33,888 nt of DNA from contig WYBB01000256.1 in NCBI GenBank assembly GCA_011526585.1, forward strand, positions 1 to 33,888. Reading direction: 5' to 3'. Source of the stretch: Deltaproteobacteria bacterium (lineage in GTDB: Bacteria; Myxococcota_A; UBA9042; PHBI01). Under the pieces are notes generated by a model that ran no database searches, was not told where the DNA came from, and saw nothing but the letters and a program-made list of their open reading frames with translations. Numbering within the stretch: position 1 is the first letter of the stretch; each line of letters opens with the position of its first letter. The position numbers and the translations under genes are program-made. Of the stretch, positions 1 through 7,485 are shown in pieces.

Positions 1-227
1 ACCTCGACAGGAAGCTGATGGAGCGGCGCATCTTCCCCTGCCTCGACATCAAGAAGTCCGGCACCCGCAAGGAGGAGCTCCTGCTCGAGGCGAGCATCCT
101 GCACCGCACCTACATCCTGCGCGAGCTCCTGCACCCGCTCAACACCGTGGACGCCATGGAGTTCCTGGTGCGCAAGGTCGGCGGAGCCAAGACCAACCAG
201 GACTTCTTCGACTCGATGGCGCAGTGA
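1..227 (+). CDS. rho: Transcription termination factor Rho, C-terminal end (partial)
   Basis: Only the last ~75 residues are present; the reading frame is open to the window edge. Rho is the hexameric RNA-dependent ATPase helicase that ends transcription of untranslated RNA. The visible part matches the conserved C-terminus of the ATPase domain: the ERRIFPCLDIKKSGTRKEELL segment (here starting near base 21), then LHRTYILRELLHP and a tail ending in NQDFFDSMAQ. The order rho - rpmE - prfA on one strand is common in bacteria and supports the call. The methionine codon at 18 is internal, not the true start. Identification is firm; the Walker motifs and RNA-binding domain lie outside the window. 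Confidence 0.95.
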   Translation, partial: LDRKLMERRIFPCLDIKKSGTRKEELLLEASILHRTYILRELLHPLNTVDAMEFLVRKVGGAKTNQDFFDSMAQ

Positions 228-236
228 AATCTGAGC

Positions 237-265
237 TTGCCTCGGCGAAGCGACTCGTCTACAAG
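237..265 (+). promoter_or_regulatory. Candidate sigma-70-like promoter for rpmE-prfA
   Basis: TTGCCT (237-242) and TACAAG (260-265) are separated by 17 bases, each matching four of six consensus positions. The pair lies in the rho-rpmE gap, 53 bases before the rpmE start. Inferred from sequence only. Confidence 0.35.
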
Positions 266-318
266 CTTGCGTCCCCTTGCGCGACCTACGCGCGGTCGTG
301 CTGCTCACGGAGCGGGTC

Positions 319-555
319 ATGAAAGAAGGCATCCATCCCCAGTACCACCCGGTCGTCTTCGTCGATGCTTCGACGGGCGACGAGATCGTGACGCGCTCGA
401 CGATTACGAGCAACGAAAAGCGCGCGATCAACGGGGTCGAGCACTACGTCGTGTCGATGGACATCACGTCGTTCTCGCACCCGTTCTTCACCGGCAAGCA
501 GAAGCTGGTCGACACCGAGGGCCGCATCGACCGCTTCCGCAAGAAGTACGGTTGA
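319..555 (+). CDS. rpmE2: 50S ribosomal protein L31, type B (zinc-free form)
   Basis: A 78-residue component of the large ribosomal subunit. The start at 319 (MKEGIHP) is chosen over an upstream in-frame GTG/ATG because it gives the normal L31 N-terminus and follows a GGAG-type ribosome binding site at about 309-312. The C-terminal block HPFFTGKQKLVDTEGRI is the L31 signature. The zinc-binding CxxC pairs of type A L31 are absent, and the length fits type B, the paralogue that in many bacteria replaces the zinc form under zinc limitation. Here it sits at the housekeeping rho-prfA locus, so it may be the main copy. Whether a second L31 exists elsewhere cannot be seen. Confidence 0.93.
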   Translation: MKEGIHPQYHPVVFVDASTGDEIVTRSTITSNEKRAINGVEHYVVSMDITSFSHPFFTGKQKLVDTEGRIDRFRKKYG

Positions 556-576
556 GCGTCCGACGGTTGAACGGCC

Positions 577-1656
577 GTGCTCGAAAGGCAACTCGATGAG
601 GTCGAGGCGCGCTTCGACGAGCTCGGCTCGCTCATGGGCGATCCGGAGATCGCCGCCGATCAGGGGCGCTATCGCGCCGTCGCGCAAGAGCACGACCGCC
701 TCGCCGAGACCGTCGAGGTGTGGCGCGCGCTGAAGAAGGCGCGTGGCGACCGCGAGGCCGCACGCCTGCTGCTCGAAGACAGGGACGAGGACATGCGCGA
801 GATGGCCAAGGCCGAGCTCGCCGCCCTCGACCCGACGATCGTCGAGCTCGAGCAGCGCCTGCGCGTGCTCCTCCTGCCGCGCGATCCCAACGACGAGCGC
901 AACATCATCCTCGAGATCCGCGCCGGCACCGGCGGGGACGAGGCGTCGTTGTTCGCGGCCGATCTCTTGCGCATGTACCTGCGCTACGCCCAGACCGTCG
1001 GCTGGCAGGTCGAGACGCTCTCGACCTCGGAGTCCGAGGTCGGCGGCTTCAAGGAGGTCGTCGCCCAGGTGAGCGGCGACCGCGTCTACGCGCGCCTCAA
1101 GTTCGAGGCCGGCGTGCATCGCGTGCAGCGCGTGCCGGTGACCGAGGCGCAGGGGCGGATCCACACCTCGACCTGCACCGTGGCGGTGATGCCCGAGGCC
1201 GAGGACGTCGAGGTCGACATCCGCCAGGAGGACCTGCGCATCGACGTCTATCGCAGCTCCGGCAAGGGCGGGCAGAGCGTCAACACGACGGACTCGGCGG
1301 TGCGCATCACCCACCTGCCGAGCGGCCTGGTCGTGACCTGCCAGGACGAGCGCTCGCAGCTGAAGAACAAGAGCCGCGCGTTGAAGGTGCTGGCCGCGCG
1401 CCTGCTCGAGATCGAGCGCGCCAAGGCGCACACCGCCGAGTCGGACGCGCGCCGCGCGCAGGTCGGCACCGGCGACCGCTCCGAGCGCATCCGCACCTAC
1501 AACTTCCCGCAGAACCGGCTGACCGATCACCGCATCGGCCTCACCCTCTACCACCTCGATCAGGTGATCGAGGGGCCGGGGCTCAGCGAGGTGATCGACG
1601 CCTGCACCCAGTACTTCAACGCCGAGCTTCTCAAGCAGCAGGAAGAGAGAGGCTGA
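577..1656 (+). CDS. prfA: Peptide chain release factor 1
   Basis: RF1 (359 aa) reads UAA and UAG stop codons and triggers release of the finished protein from the ribosome. The stop-codon-reading P-V-T motif is at residues 187-189 (within RVQRVPVTEAQGRIHTS), and the catalytic G-G-Q loop at residues 231-233 (SSGKGGQSVNTTDSA); GKGGQ replaces the more frequent GAGGQ. Length is normal. The GTG start at 577 gives the usual RF1 N-terminus; no strong Shine-Dalgarno precedes it, so it may be translated together with rpmE 21 bases upstream. The methyltransferase gene prmC, often next to prfA and modifying the GGQ glutamine, does not follow; a convergent aldehyde dehydrogenase does. Confidence 0.96.
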   Translation: MLERQLDEVEARFDELGSLMGDPEIAADQGRYRAVAQEHDRLAETVEVWRALKKARGDREAARLLLEDRDEDMREMAKAELAALDPTIVELEQRLRVLLLPRDPNDERNIILEIRAGTGGDEASLFAADLLRMYLRYAQTVGWQVETLSTSESEVGGFKEVVAQVSGDRVYARLKFEAGVHRVQRVPVTEAQGRIHTSTCTVAVMPEAEDVEVDIRQEDLRIDVYRSSGKGGQSVNTTDSAVRITHLPSGLVVTCQDERSQLKNKSRALKVLAARLLEIERAKAHTAESDARRAQVGTGDRSERIRTYNFPQNRLTDHRIGLTLYHLDQVIEGPGLSEVIDACTQYFNAELLKQQEERG

Positions 1657-1669
1657 CGCGCCACGGACT

Positions 1670-1687
1670 CGAAGGTTGTCACCTTCG
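1670..1687. terminator. Small hairpin between convergent genes
   Basis: A perfect 7-bp stem, CGAAGGT and ACCTTCG, with a TGTC loop lies 13 bases after the prfA stop and covers the stop codon of the convergent aldehyde dehydrogenase. There is no T-tract on either strand, so it is at best a weak bidirectional terminator. Confidence 0.25.
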
Positions 1688-3130
1688 TCGGGTCTTGCCG
1701 ACCAGGAGGTTGAGCAGGCGATCCACGGTCTTGCCGTAGGGCGGGTTCAAGAGCCCGGCCGAGTTGAGGCGCGCCTGCATGAAGACCGCCTTCTTGTGCG
1801 AGAAGGTGAAGAAGCCCTCGGGCCCGTGGTAGGCGCCGATGCCCGAGGCGCCCACGCCGCCGAAGGGCAGGTCCTCCTGGCCGACGTGGAGCAGGGTGTC
1901 GTTGATGCAGGCGCCGCCCGAGGTCGTCTCGGACAGGACCTTCCGGGCGCGCTCGCCGTCGCGGTCGAAGTAGTAGAGCGCCAGCGGGCGCGGGCGCGCG
2001 TTGACGTAGGCGATGGCGTCGTCGAGGCGCTGGTAGGTGACGATCGGCATGATCGGGCCGAAGATCTCGTCGCGCATGAGCGAGGCGTCGTCCGGCGCGC
2101 CGATGACCAGCGTCGGCGCGAGCTTGCGGCTCGCGGGCGCGAGGGTCTCGCCGCGGGGGTTGATCTCGACGATGCGGGCGCCGCGCGTGCGGGCCTCGTC
2201 GACGAGGCCGACGAGGCGCTTGTAGTGGCGGTCGCTGACGATCGAGGTGTAGTCGGCGTTGTCGGCGAGGGTCGCGAAGCTCTTGCCGACGACGGCCTTG
2301 AAGGCGTCGACGAAGGCGTCGACCTGGTCTTCGCGCACCAGGGTGTAGTCCGGCGCGACGCAGGTCTGGCCGGCGTTGAAGAGCTTGCCGACGGCGATGC
2401 GCTCGGCCGCCTTGTCGAGCGGGAACTCGGGGTGCACGATCGCGGGCGACTTGCCGCCGAGCTCGAGCGTGACCGGCACGAGGTTGTCGGCGGCGGCGCG
2501 CATGACGTGGCGGCCGACCGAGGTCGAGCCGGTGAAGAAGAGGTGGTCGAAGGGCAGCTTGGAAAAGGCGATGCCGACCTCGGGGCCGCCGGTCACGACC
2601 GCGACGACGTCGGGCTCGAAGACCTCGGTCAGCATGGCCTGCATCGCCTCGGAGGTCCGGGGCGTGAGCTCGGACGGCTTGATCAGCACGCGGTTGCCGG
2701 CGGCGATGGCGTAGGCGAGCGGCACCACCGCGAGCTGCAGGGGGTAGTTCCACGGGGCGATGATGCCGACGACGCCGAGCGGCTGGTGGATGACGCGGTT
2801 CTTTGCCGGCATGAAGACCCACGAGGTCTCGCGCGCCGAGGGGCGCATCCAGCCGCGCAGGTTCTTCTTGATGTACTTGATCGCCGACAGCGGCACGAAG
2901 ATCTCGGTGAGCGCGGTCTCGTAGCGCGAGCGGTTGCCGAAGTCCTCGGAGATGGCGGTGGCCAGGCGCTCCTCCCAGCGCTTGAGCGCGCCGGCGAGGC
3001 GGTCGAGGAGCTTCATGCGCTCCTGATAGGAGAGGCCCTGCTTGGCGTTCCAGGCGGCCTTGAGGCGCTCGAACGCCGGCTGGAGCGCGTCGTCGGGCAG
3101 GCGAATCTCGAGGGGGGTGGCGGCGGACAT
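1679..3130 (-). CDS. Aldehyde dehydrogenase, coniferyl-aldehyde-dehydrogenase-like
   Basis: A 483-aa NAD(P)-dependent aldehyde dehydrogenase that should oxidise an aldehyde to the acid in the cytoplasm. Visible family marks are the cofactor-site segment APWNYP (125-130), the FFTGSTSVGR loop (198-207), the general base E223 in LELGGK and the nucleophile C257 in FNAGQTCVAPDY. Overall pattern, including APWNYPLQLA and the C-terminal NPPYGK, resembles the coniferyl/long-chain (class 3-like) aldehyde dehydrogenases; the true substrate is unknown. The start at 3130 is preferred over an upstream in-frame codon at 3172 because GGAG lies 6 bases before it. It stands alone and diverges from the ABC1/UbiB-type gene across a 172-base gap with candidate promoters in both directions. 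Confidence 0.93.
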   Translation of the reverse strand: MSAATPLEIRLPDDALQPAFERLKAAWNAKQGLSYQERMKLLDRLAGALKRWEERLATAISEDFGNRSRYETALTEIFVPLSAIKYIKKNLRGWMRPSARETSWVFMPAKNRVIHQPLGVVGIIAPWNYPLQLAVVPLAYAIAAGNRVLIKPSELTPRTSEAMQAMLTEVFEPDVVAVVTGGPEVGIAFSKLPFDHLFFTGSTSVGRHVMRAAADNLVPVTLELGGKSPAIVHPEFPLDKAAERIAVGKLFNAGQTCVAPDYTLVREDQVDAFVDAFKAVVGKSFATLADNADYTSIVSDRHYKRLVGLVDEARTRGARIVEINPRGETLAPASRKLAPTLVIGAPDDASLMRDEIFGPIMPIVTYQRLDDAIAYVNARPRPLALYYFDRDGERARKVLSETTSGGACINDTLLHVGQEDLPFGGVGASGIGAYHGPEGFFTFSHKKAVFMQARLNSAGLLNPPYGKTVDRLLNLLVGKTRRR

Positions 3131-3161
3131 CGGCAGCTCCAGGGTGGGTGCAGGTGGCGGG

Positions 3162-3190
3162 ACGCTAACCACGTGCGCGCAGAAGGTCCA
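3162..3190 (-). promoter_or_regulatory. Candidate promoter of the aldehyde dehydrogenase gene
   Basis: On the minus strand TGGACC (3190-3185) and TAGCGT (3167-3162) are 17 bases apart, ending 31 bases before the ATG at 3130. The TAnCGT -10-like hexamer recurs before other genes in this window. Confidence 0.35.
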
Positions 3191-3230
3191 GTCCCGGATC
3201 GGCGCACGCGATTCGGAGCGTGCCCCGGGC

Positions 3231-3259
3231 TTGCGACCGCGCCGGGGAATCGGTACGAA
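3231..3259 (+). promoter_or_regulatory. Candidate promoter of the ABC1/UbiB-type kinase gene
   Basis: TTGCGA (3231-3236) and TACGAA (3254-3259) have a 17-base spacer and lie 43 bases before the ATG at 3303. Inferred from sequence only. Confidence 0.35.
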
Positions 3260-3302
3260 TCACCCCTCGTTCGAGGCAAGCACCCGAGGAGGGCGTCGGT
3301 CG

Positions 3303-4724
3303 ATGTGGGCATTCATCCGACTGGTCCGCGCGTCGTGGGCCTTCGGCATCATCCTGGCGAGCTACCTGTGGCAGCTCTTCCTGCGCAAGCTCATGCCGCG
3401 CGCGAAGTGGGTCGAGCGGCGGTGGGACAAGGTGCACGAGCGCAACGCGCGCCGGCTCTATCGCGGCTGCGTGCGGCTGCGCGGGGTCTTCATCAAGATG
3501 GGGCAGGTGCTCTCGATCATGGGTACGTTCCTGCCGCGTCCCTACATCCGCGAGCTCGAGCAGCTCCAGGACGCGGTGCCGGCGCAGCCCTACAAGGTCG
3601 TGAAGAAGGCCATCGAGCGGTCGCTCGGCAAGCCTCCGGAGGTGCTCTTCGCGAGCTTCGCGGATAAGCCGGTCGCGGCCGCCTCGCTCGGTCAGGTGCA
3701 CGAGGCCTATACGCGCGACGGGCGGCGGGTCGCGGTCAAGGTGCTCTATCCCAACGTCGCGACCATCATCCGCATCGACCTGCGCGTCATCGGCTGGGCG
3801 CTCAAGGTCTACAAGTGGTTCGTGCCGATCGGCCAGCTCGACCGCTTCGTCGAGCAGCTGCGCGACATGCTCGAGCGCGAGACCGACCTCGGCAACGAGG
3901 CCGCCTGCATCGAGCGCATGGCGAAGAACTTCGAGGCCGACCCCGACGTGCTCTTCCCCGAGGTCCTGCACGATCTGTCTACCAGGGAGATCCTGACGAT
4001 GTCCTTCATGGAGGGCGTGAAGATCTCCAACGTCGACGCGCTGGCCGAGCTCGGCCTCGATCGCAACGCCGTCGCCGCCAAGCTGGTGCAGAAGTTCTAT
4101 AAGTCATTGTTTTATGACAGGTTTTTTCACGCGGATCCGCACCCGGGCAACTTCTTCGTGCAGCGCGGCGAGCGCGGCCAGCCGCGCCTGGTGGTGCTCG
4201 ATCTCGGCAGCGCCTCCGAGGTGCACGGCCACCTCGTCGACGGCATGATCAAGGTCCTGTCGGGCTTCATGACGCGCAACGACGCGCTGCTCCTCGACGG
4301 CATCGAGACGATGGGCTTCGTCGCCGACGGCGGCGATCGGGCGCTCCTGGAGCGCACGGTCAAGCGCTACTTCGAGAAGCTCTTGAACCTCGACATCACC
4401 GACTTCTCGAAGATCGATCCGGCGCAGGCCGAGACCTTGCTCGACCCCGAGCTCAAGAAGGGCGAGCTGCGCGCGCTGATGAAGTCGATCAACTACCCGA
4501 TGGGCTGGTTCTACGTCGAGCGGGCCGCGGTGATCCTCTTCGGGCTCTCATCACAGCTCGCGCCGACGCTCAACACGGTGCAGGTCGGCTTCCCCTACGT
4601 GATGCGCTTCATGGCGGAAAACCCGATCAAGCGCGGACCGCCACGCGCCGAGGCGAGCGAAGCGCCGCCGGTCGCGAGGCGCGCCGACACGGGCGAGGAG
4701 CCCGTGGCCGCGGCTGCTTCCTGA
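3303..4724 (+). CDS. ABC1/UbiB/AarF-type atypical kinase
   Basis: A 473-aa member of the ABC1 (UbiB/COQ8/AarF) kinase-like family, whose members support ubiquinone biosynthesis or isoprenoid-lipid handling at the membrane. Motifs in order: K65-M-G-Q68 of the family-specific KxGQ helix, the A-rich loop AAASLGQ (125-131), the lysine K146 in VAVKVLYP, HADPHPGN (276-283) with D278, and D300-L-G in place of DFG. A hydrophobic stretch near residues 10-30 may anchor the N-terminus. The start at 3303 follows GGAGG by about 10 bases; longer in-frame starts run into the divergent promoter region. No ubiquinone or menaquinone genes adjoin it, so its role here is uncertain. Its last codons form one arm of a 14-bp inverted repeat. 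Confidence 0.9.
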   Translation: MWAFIRLVRASWAFGIILASYLWQLFLRKLMPRAKWVERRWDKVHERNARRLYRGCVRLRGVFIKMGQVLSIMGTFLPRPYIRELEQLQDAVPAQPYKVVKKAIERSLGKPPEVLFASFADKPVAAASLGQVHEAYTRDGRRVAVKVLYPNVATIIRIDLRVIGWALKVYKWFVPIGQLDRFVEQLRDMLERETDLGNEAACIERMAKNFEADPDVLFPEVLHDLSTREILTMSFMEGVKISNVDALAELGLDRNAVAAKLVQKFYKSLFYDRFFHADPHPGNFFVQRGERGQPRLVVLDLGSASEVHGHLVDGMIKVLSGFMTRNDALLLDGIETMGFVADGGDRALLERTVKRYFEKLLNLDITDFSKIDPAQAETLLDPELKKGELRALMKSINYPMGWFYVERAAVILFGLSSQLAPTLNTVQVGFPYVMRFMAENPIKRGPPRAEASEAPPVARRADTGEEPVAAAAS

Positions 4725-4745
4725 GCGGCGTGCGGCCACGGGCTC
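4698..4745. repeat. Perfect 14-bp inverted repeat across the kinase stop codon
   Basis: GAGCCCGTGGCCGC (4698-4711) pairs perfectly with GCGGCCACGGGCTC (4732-4745), with a 20-base loop that contains the TGA stop. No T-tract follows. It could be a transcript-end hairpin; it also lies 26 bases from the inverted-repeat-bounded GxxExxY unit. Confidence 0.6.
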
Positions 4746-4770
4746 ATGGTGCGACCCGACAGAGATCCTC

Positions 4771-4807
4771 GGAGCTGAGGAGAGCAGGAAGTCAGGAAAA
4801 CAGGAAG
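4771..4807 (+). repeat. Left arm of 37-bp inverted repeat
   Basis: Begins GGAGCTGAGGA and contains three CAGGAAG/CAGGAAA-type blocks. It aligns without gaps to the reverse complement of 5209-5245, with mismatches at arm positions 12-14, 22-23 and 29-30. Confidence 0.75.
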
Positions 4808-4825
4808 TGGGGCGCGCATGATCAT

Positions 4826-5206
4826 CTATGGCTCAGACCGGGCAATGACGCGCTTCACCTGAAGCGTTGCCTTCGCAAAGTTCAAGAGAAGGCCGTGCGC
4901 CAAGCCAACCGCCCTCAGGTAGGAACGCACGACGGCGAAATGCGAATCCGTCAGCTCCTTCACCGCCTTGAGCTCAACGATGATCCGCCCTTCAACGATC
5001 AGGTCCAGCCTGTGTTGACCGACGATTTGACCGCGATAGAGGACCGTTACCGGGCGCTGTCGCTCGAACACGATCTCTCGCAGCCTGAGCTCGATGGCGA
5101 GAGCCTCCTCGTAGACTGACTCCAAAAACCCCGGACCCAGCGCACGATGAACATCGATCGCGGCCCCAATCAGTGGGGCCGTGACCTCCTCGAGCTCCAA
5201 TGACAT
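4826..5206 (-). CDS. GxxExxY family protein (PD-(D/E)xK nuclease-like)
   Basis: A 126-aa protein of the GxxExxY family, named for the motif seen here as G26-F-L-E29-S-V-Y32. Later residues fit a PD-(D/E)xK nuclease-like core: D68 in HRLDLIVEG and E78-L-K80 in IIVELK, followed by a helix ending LLNF. The family's biochemical role is not established; nuclease activity is inference. The start at 5206 is chosen because AGGAAG, the inner end of the right inverted-repeat arm, lies just upstream and would act as the ribosome binding site; a longer frame to 5266 would run through the arm. The gene is alone, opposite in strand to the kinase before it, and looks like cargo of the inverted-repeat unit. 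Confidence 0.85.
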   Translation of the reverse strand: MSLELEEVTAPLIGAAIDVHRALGPGFLESVYEEALAIELRLREIVFERQRPVTVLYRGQIVGQHRLDLIVEGRIIVELKAVKELTDSHFAVVRSYLRAVGLAHGLLLNFAKATLQVKRVIARSEP

Positions 5207-5208
5207 CG

Positions 5209-5245
5209 CTTCCTGCCTTCCTATCTTCCTGGGTTCCTCAGCTCC
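5209..5245 (-). repeat. Right arm of 37-bp inverted repeat
   Basis: Read on the minus strand it starts GGAGCTGAGGA and ends GGCAGGAAG, two bases before the GxxExxY start codon, so it supplies that gene's likely Shine-Dalgarno sequence. It matches 30 of 37 bases of the left arm. Confidence 0.75.
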
Positions 5246-5333
5246 CCCGGCAAGACAGGCCTGCATGAGGTTAGCACGGTTCTCCTGATCCTCAGCCCCC
5301 GATCACCTCGAGATCGCCGAGCGGCATGTCCAC

Positions 5334-6722
5334 TCAAGAGGCGGCGGCGGCGAGCTTGGGCTCACCCATCGCCGCGCGCTGCCACTCGTTGTTGCGCAGG
5401 CGCCAGGCGAGGACCGCCCAGAGCACCAGCACCTCGAAGACGATGCCCCACCACGCGCCGACCGCGCCCATGCCGACCTCGCTCGCGAGGAACCAGCCCA
5501 GCGGGAGCTTGGTCAGCCACGCGATCGAGACCGTCGCATACAGCACGAAGCGCGTGTCGCCGGCGCCGTTCAAGATCCCGAGGCCGACCATCGCGAACGC
5601 GTCCGCCAGCTGGAAGAGCGCGCTGACGACGAAGAGGTCGATCGCGATGGCGACGACGTCGGCCGGCGCCGAGTGCAGCGCCGCCAGCGCCTCGGGGAAG
5701 GCGACGAAGACCACCGCCCACAGGCACATGAAGGTCACCGCGATCCGGAGCGCCGCCGCGCGGATCTGGGGCACGAGCTCGAGCCGCTTGGCGCCGACCG
5801 ACTGGCCGACCAGGACGGCGACCGCCTCGCTGACCGCGTAGCCCGGCATGAACGAGACCGAGATCGTGCGCACGACGAGGACGTGTGCCGCCAGGTGCGC
5901 GTCGCCGATCGAGGCGAGGATCCCCTGGAAGCCGAGGTAGCTCGCGATCTCCAGCGTCGCGCGCCCGGCGAGCGGGAAGCCGAAGCGCCAGATGCGCGCG
6001 ATGAGCGGTTTGTCGATCTTGCGCGGCGTGCCCGTGAGCTCCGGCCAGGCGACCCAGATGAGGAAGGCCGCGCCGGCGGAGAACGAGATCGACGCGGCCC
6101 AGCCTGCGCCGGCGACGCCGAGCGCGGGGATCGGCCCGCCACCATAGATGAGCAGCGGGTCGAGCCCGACGTTGATCACGTTGGCGACGATCATCGCGAC
6201 CATCGGCGCGCGCGTGCGACTGCGCCCCTGCAGGTACTGCGTGAGCGCGGTCATGACGAGCGCCGGCGCCGCGCCGAAGAGGCGCGCCGTGAAGTAGTCG
6301 GCCGCCAGCGGCGCGACCGCCTCCGAGGCGCCGAGCATGCGCAGGAGCGGCTCGCCCAGCGGGATGAAGAGGAGCTCGAGGAGCCCCATCCACCACGCCA
6401 GGTGCAGCCCCTGCCACAAGAAGCGGCGCGCGAGCAGGTCGTCGCCCTGGCCGTGCGCTTGCGACACGGCGATCTTGACGCCGGTGAGCGCGCCGTAGCC
6501 GAAGCCGTGGATGGCGTAGAGCAGCACGGCGCCGATGCCGACCGCCGCGAAGGCCTCCTTGCCGAGCGGGCCGACCCACAGGGCGTTGACGAAGTTCATC
6601 GCGGTGAACGAGAGCATCGAGACCATGATCGGCCAGGCGATACCCATGACCTGGCGCACGCCGATCGACTCGGGAAGCGGGCTCTTGTGCTTGGAAGGAT
6701 TCGCTGTGTTGGGAGAAGCCAT
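5334..6722 (-). CDS. MATE family efflux transporter
   Basis: A 462-aa inner-membrane protein with about twelve hydrophobic segments in two homologous halves, the arrangement of MATE (multidrug and toxic compound extrusion) exporters, which use Na+ or H+ gradients to export cationic drugs and metabolites. Typical early features include IAWPIMVSMLSFTAMNFVNA in the first segment and WVGPLGKEAFAAVGIG after it; the second half starts near the RIWRFGFPLAGRATLEI stretch. The start at 6722 (MASPNTA) is preferred over a longer frame from 6896 because GGAGGGG sits 8-10 bases upstream and the extra N-terminus is Arg/Pro-rich and unlike coding sequence. Its upstream region contains a perfect palindrome that could be a regulator site. 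Substrate unknown. Confidence 0.92.
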   Translation of the reverse strand: MASPNTANPSKHKSPLPESIGVRQVMGIAWPIMVSMLSFTAMNFVNALWVGPLGKEAFAAVGIGAVLLYAIHGFGYGALTGVKIAVSQAHGQGDDLLARRFLWQGLHLAWWMGLLELLFIPLGEPLLRMLGASEAVAPLAADYFTARLFGAAPALVMTALTQYLQGRSRTRAPMVAMIVANVINVGLDPLLIYGGGPIPALGVAGAGWAASISFSAGAAFLIWVAWPELTGTPRKIDKPLIARIWRFGFPLAGRATLEIASYLGFQGILASIGDAHLAAHVLVVRTISVSFMPGYAVSEAVAVLVGQSVGAKRLELVPQIRAAALRIAVTFMCLWAVVFVAFPEALAALHSAPADVVAIAIDLFVVSALFQLADAFAMVGLGILNGAGDTRFVLYATVSIAWLTKLPLGWFLASEVGMGAVGAWWGIVFEVLVLWAVLAWRLRNNEWQRAAMGEPKLAAAAS

Positions 6723-6875
6723 GGGGTGCCCCCCTCCATGTCGGGGGCGTGGCACGTCGCCTCGCGCTCGCGAAGCGACGGACCTTGGGGTCGGGTGCTC
6801 GCGCGGGGCGAGCGGGCAGGTGCACGTCGAGCCCCGGGGACGCGGACCGCGCGCGACGTGTCGTGCGTTGCCGCG

Positions 6876-6897
6876 CGTGCGTTCGTTCGAACGCACG
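6876..6897. promoter_or_regulatory. 22-bp palindrome upstream of the MATE gene, possible operator
   Basis: Arms CGTGCGTTCG and CGAACGCACG are perfect reverse complements around a TT centre, about 150 bases before the MATE start. Looser outer complementarity (GCGCGACGTGTC near 6850 against GACACGACGCGCGC near 6905) extends the symmetry. The size and CGTTCG-type core resemble operators of TetR-like repressors, but no regulator gene is nearby. Confidence 0.45.
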
Positions 6898-6991
6898 ACG
6901 GGCGAGACACGACGCGCGCAGGTCGGCGTCGCCAGGACTCAGGTCGCGGCTGGGACTCTCGAGCTGGAAGCTCCGGAGCTAGGCCCGGAGA

Positions 6992-7126
6992 TCAGCCGGC
7001 GAGGATTCCCAGACGTACCGGCGGCGGCGCGGCCGAACGACGACGTACCATCGTAGTGACCGCGCTGACCTGGATCCTGACGCCTGCACACATGCTGATA
7101 TGGGTGGCAAAGGTCTCGAAATCCAT
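6992..7126 (-). CDS. Possible small ORF, 44 aa, unknown
   Basis: A short frame starting MDFETFATHISMCAGVRIQV and ending VRLGILAG, preceded by GGAGG seven to eight bases before its ATG, one of the better ribosome binding sites in this region. The last third is Arg/Pro-rich. No family is recognised. It could be a small protein, or the 5' remnant of a longer gene lost during rearrangement; two GGTCAAA repeats lie just upstream of it. Confidence 0.3.
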   Translation of the reverse strand: MDFETFATHISMCAGVRIQVSAVTTMVRRRSAAPPPVRLGILAG

Positions 7127-7485
7127 AAGATCAACCTCCGGTCAAAACGCGTGCCCCGGGTCAAAGGTGGGGTCCTGCGTGGCCCGAGCCTCGCGAAATC
7201 GATCCTCGCGAGTCAAGAGAAAATCTCTTTCTCGATCGGAGACTGCGAGCGGGAGCCGGCGGCGTGCGGGCGCGGCAGCGTGGCGCCGTCGAAGTGAAGG
7301 TCGAGGTCGTAGGCCGAGCCTCCGTGTCCTGATGACGACCGCCTGGGGATGAAGCGGGTGGAGTTTCGGATCCCTACGACCTCGACCAGTTCGAGGCCAC
7401 GTGCGTCCATGTGGCGCACCCCCTCGACGCGCTCGGGCGGACGGGATTCAGCGCGCGGCGCGGCGCTACAACCCCTTTACAACTC

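Larger units (their letters stand above)
4771..5245. mobile_element. Candidate 475-bp inverted-repeat-bounded unit carrying a GxxExxY gene
   Basis: Two 37-base arms (4771-4807 and 5209-5245) are inverted repeats with 30 of 37 positions identical. Both begin GGAGCTGAGGA and end GCAGGAAG / ACAGGAAG. They enclose one gene (5206 to 4826), which fits between the arms with 18 bases spare at its end and 2 at its start. No clear target-site duplication is visible at the outer edges and no transposase is present. It may be a non-autonomous cassette moved by an enzyme encoded elsewhere, or a decayed one; mobility is inference. Confidence 0.5.

Noticed and set aside
286..1554. A 422-codon minus-strand frame.
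   Set aside because: It is antisense to rpmE and prfA, which are certain.
7140..7165. Two GGTCAAA repeats resembling terminal repeats of IS21-type elements.
   Set aside because: No transposase or helper gene, no second end and no target duplication were found; kept only as a low-interest note with the small ORF.
5673..7352. A 559-codon plus-strand frame across the MATE gene and the non-coding region.
   Set aside because: It is antisense to the MATE gene with Arg/Asp/Glu-rich composition and has no recognisable domain.
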